Shown piece after piece: positions 1 to 5,010 of a stretch of DNA of 6,208 bases (position 1 is its first letter; the number at the start of each line of letters is the position of its first letter). Source of the stretch: Acetobacteraceae bacterium. Lineage in GTDB: Bacteria; Pseudomonadota; Alphaproteobacteria; Acetobacterales; Acetobacteraceae. The stretch lies in assembly GCA_003506895.1 (NCBI GenBank), contig DNXO01000108.1, forward strand, positions 1-6,208, given 5' to 3'. The position numbers and the translations under genes are program-made. The notes under the pieces were generated by a model. That model was not told the origin of the DNA, searched no databases, and saw nothing but the letters and a program-made list of their open reading frames with translations.

Positions 1-130
1 GGGGGGTGTGGGGGGGGGTGGCGGGTGGGGCGGGGTGGAGGGTGTGGGGGGGGGGTGTGGGGGGGGTGTGGCGCGGGTGGGGTGGGGGGGGGGGGGGGGG
101 GGGTGGGGGGGGGGGGCGGGGGCGTTGGGG
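1..130. other. G-rich low-complexity edge, probable sequence artefact
   Basis: This stretch is almost entirely G on the plus strand. In the first 120 bases I count 100 G, with only scattered T and C and a single A (position 39); one run has 20 G (84-103) and another 12 G (105-116). The composition changes sharply near 130-140 into normal coding DNA of the DppB-like gene. A real DppC-like N-terminus can be proline-rich (CCC/GCC codons on the minus strand), so the first part next to 130 may be genuine. Uninterrupted homopolymer of this kind at the very edge is more typical of degraded read quality at a contig end. Open frames starting here on the plus strand are glycine repeats without meaning. 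If real, the DNA would have strong G-quadruplex potential. Confidence 0.75.
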
Positions 131-150
131 GTGGCGTCAGGGTTGGTCAT
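1..150 (-). CDS. Start of DppC-like ABC permease (partial, reads into edge)
   Basis: An ATG at 150 (minus strand) overlaps the end of the DppB-like gene by 14 bases, the usual arrangement for the second permease in peptide/nickel ABC importer operons. A ribosome-binding-like AAGGG lies at 157-161, six bases before the ATG. The first ten codons read MTNPDATPNA and then turn proline-rich, which fits the unstructured cytoplasmic N-terminus of DppC-type permeases. Beyond about position 120 the sequence is nearly pure C on this strand; it cannot contain a stop codon, so the open frame is no evidence in itself and the frame is unreliable. No conserved permease domain is visible. The call rests on gene order, overlap and the ribosome-binding site. 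The family member would be an inner-membrane subunit pairing with the DppB-like protein. Confidence 0.45.
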   Translation of the reverse strand, partial: MTNPDATPNAPAPPPHPPPPPPHPTRATPPPHPPPTPSTPPHPPPPPTPP

Positions 151-1087
151 AGCGCACCCTTGGGTCCAGCAGGGCGTAACAAACATCGACCGCGATGTTC
201 ACCAGCACCAGCAGCGCCGTCGTGATCAGCAGCCCCCCCTGCACCATCGGGTAATCGCGGTTCAGGACCGCCTGGGTCAGCAACTGGCCGATGCCGGGAA
301 TGGAAAACAGCGTCTCGATGACCACGGAACCGGAGATCAGCAGACTGACGATGATCCCGACAACCGTGGTGATGGGGATCAATGCGTTCGCCAGCGCATG
401 TTTCAGCACCACCCGGCGCTCGGTCAGGCCTTTTGCCCGAGCGGTGCGGATGTAGTCCTGCCGTAGCACCTCCAGCATCGTGGAGCGGGTGATCCGGGCG
501 AGCAGGCCGGCCAGCAGCAGGGCGAGGGAAATCGCCGGCATGGTGGACGTCGCCAGCCAGCCAGCCGGGTCGGCTGTGAACGCGACATAGCCGCCGGTGG
601 GAAGCCAACGCAGATCGACTGCGAAAAGGATGATCATCAGCAGGCCCAGATAGAAACTGGGCAGGGAAATCCCCAGCATCGCCAGGACCATCGCGAGTTG
701 GTCGATCCAGGTGTTCTGCCGCAGGGCGGCGATGATACCGCTGCCCAAACCCAGCAGCAGCGTCAATACAAGTGCATAGGCAGACAGCGCCAGCGTCACA
801 GGCAGGCGCTGCATCGTCGCCTGCACGACGGGCTGCCCCAGCAGCAGGGACCGGCCGAGATCGCCGCGCAGCAGATTGAAGTACCAGTCGGCGAGTTGCG
901 TCAGCAGCGGCTGATCGAGCCCGAGATCACGCCGGATGTTGGCGATCTGCTCGGGCGTGGCAGAGATGCCGGCGATGGCGATCGCGGGGTCGCCCGGGAT
1001 CAGGTGGATCATGCCGAATGTGATCAGGCTGACGATCGCCAGGATCGGCAACGCACCCAGCAGCCTGCGAACCAGGACGCCGCCCAT
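137..1087 (-). CDS. DppB-like ABC transporter permease (peptide/nickel family)
   Basis: Inner-membrane permease of a binding-protein-dependent ABC importer of the dipeptide/oligopeptide/nickel family; it forms half of the translocation channel and couples to the ATPases. The 316-residue length is normal for DppB. The N-terminus MGGVLVRRLL followed by a hydrophobic segment (11-30) and PGDPA (31-35) is typical of the family. Further membrane segments appear near 97-120, 131-157, 183-198, 239-259 and 284-308. The ATPase-coupling EAA-type loop is clear at about 211-239, with DYIRTARAKGL and ending in NALIPI. The C-terminus LLDPRVRYDQP is also typical. The start lies ten bases after the stop of the substrate-binding protein gene and has no evident Shine-Dalgarno sequence, so translational coupling is likely. 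The stop overlaps the probable DppC-like start. The transported substrate cannot be read from the sequence. Confidence 0.93.
   Translation of the reverse strand: MGGVLVRRLLGALPILAIVSLITFGMIHLIPGDPAIAIAGISATPEQIANIRRDLGLDQPLLTQLADWYFNLLRGDLGRSLLLGQPVVQATMQRLPVTLALSAYALVLTLLLGLGSGIIAALRQNTWIDQLAMVLAMLGISLPSFYLGLLMIILFAVDLRWLPTGGYVAFTADPAGWLATSTMPAISLALLLAGLLARITRSTMLEVLRQDYIRTARAKGLTERRVVLKHALANALIPITTVVGIIVSLLISGSVVIETLFSIPGIGQLLTQAVLNRDYPMVQGGLLITTALLVLVNIAVDVCYALLDPRVRYDQP
157..161 (-). promoter_or_regulatory. Ribosome-binding site for the DppC-like start at 150
   Basis: AAGGG on the minus strand, six bases before the ATG at 150 and inside the last codons of the DppB-like gene. It supports the choice of that overlapping start, since no other start near the DppB-like stop has a comparable site. 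Confidence 0.4.
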
Positions 1088-1097
1088 CAGGCGATGA

Positions 1098-2663
1098 TCA
1101 ATGGTCGAACCAGACGTTGGCCATGCGCGGTATGCGGAACGGCACGAACCCGTTCACGTTGGATCGCACCGCCTGCACCTTGGTAAACGACCCGAACGGA
1201 ACGGCATAGACACGCTCCAGAATCAGCCGCTGCATGGTGGCGAAGGCGTTCTGCCGTCCCTCAACCGTGGGCAGCGTATTCATGTCGTTCCAGGCGGCCA
1301 GCACGTCGGGATCGTCCTTGCCATCCTTTGGCTTATACGTCGCATTCGGTTGCACCAGAAACTGCATGGTCGCCAACGCACCCAGCGCCGGCTGCGTGCC
1401 CCAGCCGGTGAAATGGAAATTCCACCCCTCGGTGCTGTTCAGCGACATCTGGACGGAGGTCGGCCAGTCCACAACCTTCATCTGCGCGTTGATCCCAACC
1501 GCCTGTAGCTGCTGCTGCATCACCAGCGCCGAGTTGTACATCGGCGGGTAGTCCTTGTTGGTCAGCAGCACCACCGGCTCCCCCTGGTAACCGGCCTCGG
1601 CGAGGTATTTCTTCGCCAGATCAGGGTTGTGCTGGTTGTAGGTCTCCTTGCCCGCGTCCGTGTAGTCGGGCTGGTTGGGATACTGGAAACCGACGTTCAA
1701 CTGGTAATTGCCGTCGGATGCGGCATCCATGACCTCGTCCATATCCAAGGCCGCCTGGATCGCCTTGCGAACCAGCAGATTGTCGGTCGGCGGGTTGGAG
1801 GTGTTCGGATTGGCGATCTGAATCCACCAGTTCTTCAATGGCAGGATGGAGATGTTCTTGTCGTTCTTCAGGTCGGGGACGGCGGTTGCGGGAACGTCCT
1901 CCACGCCCTGCAACTCCCCGGTTCGCAGGCCGGCGACACGCGCGCCGGGTTCGGTCACGATCCGGAAGGTCACCGTGTCGAAGCAGGCCTGCTTGTAGCC
2001 GCCGAAACCGGTGCGTTCCTGGAAGGTGGTGTTGGGTTTGTAGCCGTCGTAGCGCTTCAGCTTGACCATGCTGCCGGGCACGGATTCGACGAGTTGATAG
2101 GGGCCGGTGCCGATCGGCTGGGTCAGTTGCTGGGCGGGAACGTCTCGGTTTTCCGATGGGATGATGACGATCGGTACGCTGAAGGACGACAGCGCCTCGA
2201 TGAAGGTCGGCTGGATCTTCTTCATGTGGATCACGAATGTCGCCGGGTCCGGCGTGTTCCAGTGATCGACATTGTCCAGCGTGCTGCGCTGGTTGCCGAC
2301 CTTGGCATAGCGGTCGAATGACGCGGCGACATCGGCCGAGGTCATCGGTTTGCCGTTATGGAAGCGGATGCCCTGCCGCAGCGTGAAGGTATAGGTCAGA
2401 TGGTCGGGCGCTTCGTCCATCGCCTCGGCCAGTTCCAGGATCGGATGGTTGTTTTCGTCCCGTGTCATCAACGATTCGTAGATGTTCATCGCGATGTTGC
2501 GGGTGGAGATCGTTGAGGATGTCATCTGATCGAGCGTGTTGATGTTCGCTTCCTGCCCGAAGACGAAATCGCCGCCGACGTGCGGGCATTTGAACGGTTC
2601 AGCCCGAGCGGACACGGTAGAAAGAATGGCGCAGGCGGCCAAGGCAAGAAGTCCGCGTTTCAT
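1098..2663 (-). CDS. Periplasmic ABC substrate-binding protein, family 5
   Basis: Solute-binding protein of the peptide/nickel importer family (SBP_bac_5), 521 residues, a normal length. It would capture the ligand in the periplasm and deliver it to the DppB/DppC-like channel encoded next. The N-terminus has a Sec signal: MKRG, a short hydrophobic core, then a signal peptidase I site after SARA (residue 21). An LAAC at 8-11 resembles a lipobox but lies too close to the N-terminus to favour a lipoprotein. The family signature is clear around 90-120 (YTFTLRQGIRFHNGKPMTSA, then DVAASFDRY), followed by IGTGPYQL (184-191). The mature protein has only two cysteines, Cys26 and Cys227, which might form a disulfide (inference). 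The start is supported by the signal peptide and a G-rich GGGGGA at 2671-2676, seven bases upstream. Members bind peptides, glutathione, nickel chelates, opines or sugars; the ligand here is unknown. Confidence 0.93.
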   Translation of the reverse strand: MKRGLLALAACAILSTVSARAEPFKCPHVGGDFVFGQEANINTLDQMTSSTISTRNIAMNIYESLMTRDENNHPILELAEAMDEAPDHLTYTFTLRQGIRFHNGKPMTSADVAASFDRYAKVGNQRSTLDNVDHWNTPDPATFVIHMKKIQPTFIEALSSFSVPIVIIPSENRDVPAQQLTQPIGTGPYQLVESVPGSMVKLKRYDGYKPNTTFQERTGFGGYKQACFDTVTFRIVTEPGARVAGLRTGELQGVEDVPATAVPDLKNDKNISILPLKNWWIQIANPNTSNPPTDNLLVRKAIQAALDMDEVMDAASDGNYQLNVGFQYPNQPDYTDAGKETYNQHNPDLAKKYLAEAGYQGEPVVLLTNKDYPPMYNSALVMQQQLQAVGINAQMKVVDWPTSVQMSLNSTEGWNFHFTGWGTQPALGALATMQFLVQPNATYKPKDGKDDPDVLAAWNDMNTLPTVEGRQNAFATMQRLILERVYAVPFGSFTKVQAVRSNVNGFVPFRIPRMANVWFDH

Positions 2664-2695
2664 CCGAAAATCCCCCAGGGGCAGGAGCGCGCCGT

Positions 2696-2721
2696 CCCAA
2701 TGCAGGCTAGTGCTGCTTGGG
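2696..2721 (-). other. Stem-loop in leader of the binding-protein gene
   Basis: CCCAA (2696-2700) pairs with TTGGG (2717-2721) and GCAG (2702-2705) pairs with CTGC (2713-2716). This gives a nine-pair stem with one bulged base and a seven-base loop. It lies between the candidate promoter and the start codon at 2663, so it would form near the 5' end of the transcript, where it might protect the mRNA or affect initiation. The pairing is seen in the sequence; any role is inference. Confidence 0.4.
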
Positions 2722-2725
2722 ATCC

Positions 2726-2755
2726 AGCGTGGCCCGCGCGGACCCAGGGCGTCAA
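2726..2755 (-). promoter_or_regulatory. Candidate promoter of the ABC importer operon
   Basis: On the minus strand TTGACG (2750-2755) matches a sigma-70-type -35 box at five of six positions. Eighteen bases further on, CACGCT (2726-2731) is only a poor -10 match (two of six). The position fits: downstream of the stem-loop ending the acyl-CoA dehydrogenase gene and 62 bases before the binding-protein start at 2663. The -35 box is flanked by GGGC/GCCC, forming a small inverted repeat (2747-2759) that might bind a regulator. The weak -10 keeps confidence low; an activator-dependent or other sigma-factor promoter is possible. Confidence 0.3.
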
Positions 2756-2860
2756 GCCCGTCTTTACCTTATGTCGGTAGCACAACGATATGTCCGGTGC
2801 GACCGGGCTCTTTGGAGAGGCTGGCGTCGATCTTCCGGAAGCCGAGGACCTTTCACACTG

Positions 2861-2900
2861 TGGTCCTGCCCGGGTTCGAGACGGAACCCGGGCAGGACCA
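2861..2900 (-). terminator. Perfect 17-bp stem-loop after the acyl-CoA dehydrogenase gene
   Basis: TGGTCCTGCCCGGGTTC (2861-2877) and its exact reverse complement (2884-2900) flank a six-base loop. The stem is GC-rich and begins 16 bases after the stop codon at 2917-2919, in the place expected of an intrinsic terminator. No run of T follows on either strand, so it may be a U-less terminator, a barrier to 3' exonuclease, or a helper for Rho-dependent ending. It separates the dehydrogenase transcript from the ABC importer operon, whose start is about 200 bases downstream. Confidence 0.7.
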
Positions 2901-2916
2901 ACCGGCTAAAGACAGA

Positions 2917-4071
2917 CTAACCCGGCAGCTCCAGAACATTTTTCGCCAGGATGTTTCGCTGGATCTCGTTCGACCCAGCGTAGATGCTGGACGGCCGCGA
3001 TTGCAGGAACAGCCCGGCCGGATTCAGGTCGCGGTTGCCTTCCATCGGCCCCAGGCCCGCACCGTATTCCCCCGCGACGTCCAGCATCGTCTCGGTAATG
3101 CGCTGATACAGTTCGGTCTGGTTGATCTTCAGCATCGACACGTCCTGCCCCAGGCTTTCACCGCGACGGACTTTTTCCACGAATGTTTCGTAGAGATCCT
3201 TGTGGTCTTCGAGATCGAGCCGCAGGCGGGTGTAGCGGTCCTGGAACTGGTCGTCGTCCCAGGCGCCCATCCGTTCAGCGAGCAGCTTCAGCCGCTTCAG
3301 GGCATAGGCGGATTGGCGGGGGGAGCCGGAGCCGATCCGCTCGAATCCCAGCAGGGCCTTGGCCATCGTCCAGCCCTTGTTGATCTGGCCGACCAGGTTG
3401 TCCTTGGGAACGCGGACGTTGTCGAAGAAGGTCTCGCAGAACTCGTCGGCCATATCGATGTTGGTGATCGGGCGGACGGTGATGCCGGGCGTGTCCATCG
3501 GCACCAGGAGGAAGCTGATGCCGTCCTGCTTCTTGGCCTGTTTGTCGGTGCGGACCAGCAGGAAGATCCAGTTCGCGTCCATGGCCAGCGAGGTCCAGAT
3601 CTTCTGGCCGTTCACCACCCACTGATCGCCGTCCAGCACCGCTTCGGTGCGCAGGGAGGCGAGGTCGGACCCGGCGTTGGGTTCGCTGTAGCCCTGGCAC
3701 CAGATGTGCTCGCCGGACAGGATCTTCGGCAGGAAATGCTGCTGCTGGTCCGGGCGACCGAACTTGATCAACAGCGGGCCGATCATCGTCATGCCCATGT
3801 CGTTGAGCCGAGCGCAGCCGTGGCGTTCCTTTTCTTCAAGGAAGATCAGTTGCTTGCTGGCGGATATCCCCATGCCGCCGAATTCCGCCGGCCAGTTGGG
3901 GCAGAGCCAGCCCTTCTCGGCCAGCTTCATATACCAGGGCTTGTTGTCCTTGAAGTGCAGGCGCTGCGGCGGGTTGCGGATGTCGGCGGGGTAGTTGGAT
4001 TCGATCCAGGCGCGGACGTGAAGGCGGAAGTCTTCGTCGGTTAGGGAGTCGAGGTGTGGTTCGGCGGTCAT
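2917..4071 (-). CDS. Acyl-CoA dehydrogenase, FadE26/PimC-like
   Basis: FAD-dependent flavoenzyme oxidising an acyl-CoA to the trans-2-enoyl-CoA and passing electrons to electron-transfer flavoprotein; cytoplasmic, beta-oxidation type. The 384-residue length and all domains fit: helical N-terminal part (about 8-120), flavin/substrate core with YSEPNAGSDLASLRTEA (128-144) and GQKIWTSLA (155-163), and helical C-terminal part (230-380) ending in YAGSNEIQRNILAKN. Most short- and medium-chain enzymes have the catalytic glutamate in a YEGT motif, but here that position is Ala365. A glutamate in GFERIG (Glu244) aligns with the catalytic base of isovaleryl-CoA dehydrogenase, so activity is expected. 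Relatives include mycobacterial FadE26 and the large subunit of pimeloyl-CoA dehydrogenase, which work with a second acyl-CoA dehydrogenase-like subunit; no partner is in this window. A strong AGGAG seven bases before the ATG supports the start. Substrate unknown. Confidence 0.93.
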   Translation of the reverse strand: MTAEPHLDSLTDEDFRLHVRAWIESNYPADIRNPPQRLHFKDNKPWYMKLAEKGWLCPNWPAEFGGMGISASKQLIFLEEKERHGCARLNDMGMTMIGPLLIKFGRPDQQQHFLPKILSGEHIWCQGYSEPNAGSDLASLRTEAVLDGDQWVVNGQKIWTSLAMDANWIFLLVRTDKQAKKQDGISFLLVPMDTPGITVRPITNIDMADEFCETFFDNVRVPKDNLVGQINKGWTMAKALLGFERIGSGSPRQSAYALKRLKLLAERMGAWDDDQFQDRYTRLRLDLEDHKDLYETFVEKVRRGESLGQDVSMLKINQTELYQRITETMLDVAGEYGAGLGPMEGNRDLNPAGLFLQSRPSSIYAGSNEIQRNILAKNVLELPG

Positions 4072-4078
4072 TGGCGCT

Positions 4079-4083
4079 CTCCT
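4079..4083 (-). promoter_or_regulatory. Ribosome-binding site of the acyl-CoA dehydrogenase gene
   Basis: AGGAG on the minus strand, seven bases before the ATG at 4071. It is the best Shine-Dalgarno match in the window and fixes this start. The rest of the 93-base gap to the toxin stop (4072-4164) holds a CCCCCGGGGG palindrome (4097-4106) but no convincing promoter, so the gene may be read from upstream through the toxin gene or from a promoter I cannot recognise. Confidence 0.65.
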
Positions 4084-4164
4084 GTCCCGGTTGGGTCCCC
4101 CGGGGGCATCTTTGTCCGGAATTTCTGCCTGAATACCCGGATGACGGCAACCAAGCTGCCCGGG

Positions 4165-4674
4165 CTATTTGTCCGCTTCTGGCGCAGAACCGGAAGCCGC
4201 ATGATACCGTTCGATCAATTCAACGAGCAACGCCGGTCGCACGCGGAAATTCGTGGCTTTTAACCGTGCTACAGCGGTCGGGAGATCGACGAAGCCAAGT
4301 CTCGCCGCCATGACGAGAAGCCCGAGCGTCCCGACTGTTTGCAGTCCGCGGGCGGAGGCTGCCGCGACAGCCGCCCGGTCGTCCATCAACAGGAGATCGG
4401 CTGCCAGGAGTTCCGCCAGTAAGATGGCGCCTCGTTCCCCGCGGTCGAGTGCCGGATGGAATGTGTCCGGGACGACCGGTGTGGAGGCAATTGTCAGCCA
4501 GGGCGGGGGCCGATTCATCCACTCACGCACGGCGGACGGTGCATGCGGATGACGAAGTTCGCCGGCGACGACGTCAGGTACCAGGACCGATTCAAACAGT
4601 TTGGGAAGTAACGCGATTTCCGCGATAAGTATCAGATAGTTGATCGGCCCGGCGTCGGCGATGACGATAGCCAT
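4165..4674 (-). CDS. DUF3368/PIN-like toxin of a type II toxin-antitoxin pair
   Basis: A 169-residue protein resembling the DUF3368 group of PIN-fold nucleases, the usual partner of UPF0175 proteins. PIN toxins are metal-dependent ribonucleases that stop growth by cutting RNA when the antitoxin is lost. The acidic residues expected of a PIN active site are present: Asp7 in IADAGP, Glu39 in AGELRH, Asp77/Glu80 in LDRGERGAI and Asp98/Asp99 in LLMDDRAA. The order and spacing match the family, so the toxin appears intact. The region from about 110 on (GLLVMAARLGFV, then LPTAVARLKATNFRV) is also typical. The start is six bases after the antitoxin stop, without a strong ribosome-binding site, which suggests translational coupling and lower expression than the antitoxin. 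RNA target and growth effect are unknown; a function outside toxin-antitoxin biology is less likely. Confidence 0.85.
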   Translation of the reverse strand: MAIVIADAGPINYLILIAEIALLPKLFESVLVPDVVAGELRHPHAPSAVREWMNRPPPWLTIASTPVVPDTFHPALDRGERGAILLAELLAADLLLMDDRAAVAAASARGLQTVGTLGLLVMAARLGFVDLPTAVARLKATNFRVRPALLVELIERYHAASGSAPEADK

Positions 4675-4680
4675 GCCGCG

Positions 4681-4944
4681 TCAAATGCCGAGCTTTTGCA
4701 GAATCCCCAGCTCCCGCTCCACGTCAGCGATTGTGGTGGCTTCGAATTCCCCATGTGCCTTGAGGAAGCCATCCAGCGCATCGCGGGTGTCAAGTCCGAG
4801 CATCCGGCCAAGATCCGGCTTCGTCAGATGCCCGGCTCGGAATTCTTCTATCGCGAAGGCCTCAAGCGCCCGCCGCGACAGATCGGCACCCGTAGCGGCG
4901 AGGCTCGCGGCAAGGTCGTCCGGGATCGGGAGGACTACATTCAT
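4681..4944 (-). CDS. UPF0175-family antitoxin
   Basis: An 87-residue protein with the features of UPF0175, small proteins found next to DUF3368/PIN toxins and taken as their antitoxins. After a short strand-like N-terminus (MNVVLPIPDDL) comes the family core: ALEAFAIEEFRAGHLTK (26-42), LGRMLGL (45-51) and ALDGFLKAHG (56-65). This core looks like a helix-turn-helix-type DNA-binding segment, as expected of an autoregulating antitoxin. The C-terminal tail (66-87) would contact the toxin by analogy with other pairs. The gene precedes the toxin gene by six bases. No Shine-Dalgarno sequence is evident: only 12 bases separate the ATG from the large inverted repeat upstream, and a -10 box placed there would start the mRNA at the ATG itself. 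The family call is good; direct proof of antitoxin action is absent. Confidence 0.82.
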   Translation of the reverse strand: MNVVLPIPDDLAASLAATGADLSRRALEAFAIEEFRAGHLTKPDLGRMLGLDTRDALDGFLKAHGEFEATTIADVERELGILQKLGI

Positions 4945-4950
4945 GGCTCA

Positions 4951-4979
4951 ATCATAGGCCGCAAACGTCGAAACGTCAC
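4951..4979 (-). promoter_or_regulatory. Promoter of the toxin-antitoxin pair, predicted leaderless
   Basis: On the minus strand GTGACG (4974-4979, four of six matches to TTGACA) is followed after exactly 17 bases by TATGAT (4951-4956, five of six matches to TATAAT). Six bases after the -10 box comes position 4944, the A of the antitoxin ATG, so the predicted mRNA has no 5' leader. The -35 box lies at the loop of the 4957-5000 inverted repeat and the spacer is mostly its downstream arm, so a protein bound to the repeat would block RNA polymerase. This is a prediction from spacing and matches only. Confidence 0.6.
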
Positions 4980-5000
4980 ACTGTTTCGACGTTTGCGGCC
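4957..5000. repeat. Perfect 18-bp inverted repeat, likely operator and/or terminator
   Basis: GGCCGCAAACGTCGAAAC (4957-4974) and its exact reverse complement (4983-5000) flank an eight-base spacer. It begins ten bases after the stop of the FadB-like gene and ends 12 bases before the antitoxin ATG. As RNA it would form a stable GC-rich hairpin suited to ending the FadB-like transcript, though no T run follows. As DNA it contains three copies of the heptamer AAACGTC: two in tandem at 4963-4969 and 4971-4977, one inverted at 4988-4994. That arrangement resembles an operator for an autoregulating antitoxin. The -35 box of the promoter candidate overlaps the second copy. The repeat is certain; the roles are inferred. 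Confidence 0.85.
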
Positions 5001-5010
5001 CGAACGCCCG

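Noticed and set aside
8..466. A plus-strand open frame starting in the G-rich edge and running over the DppB-like gene.
   Set aside because: Its first part is a glycine run from the doubtful poly-G sequence and the rest is antisense to a well-supported permease gene.
1128..2663. LAAC at residues 8-11 of the binding protein as a lipoprotein lipobox.
   Set aside because: The cysteine is at residue 11, leaving a hydrophobic core too short for normal lipoprotein signals, while a good signal peptidase I site follows at SARA (residue 21).
2536..4044. A 502-codon open frame on the plus strand, opposite the acyl-CoA dehydrogenase gene and the start of the binding-protein gene.
   Set aside because: It lies antisense to two clearly identified genes and crosses a terminator-like stem; its protein shows no recognisable family or domain. 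Such long antisense frames are expected in GC-rich DNA with strong third-position bias.
4068..4109. A 13-codon minus-strand frame (MPPGDPTGTGERQ) whose TGA overlaps the acyl-CoA dehydrogenase ATG as ATGA, resembling a coupled leader peptide.
   Set aside because: It has no clear ribosome-binding site, no run of regulatory codons, and spans the dehydrogenase's own Shine-Dalgarno; the overlap can arise by chance. Conservation in relatives would be needed.
4957..5000. The inverted repeat as a transposon end, CRISPR repeat or attachment site.
   Set aside because: There is a single copy with no transposase or integrase nearby, no second matching end at the other side of the toxin-antitoxin pair, and no repeat-spacer pattern. 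Its position between a stop codon and a promoter fits terminator/operator roles better.
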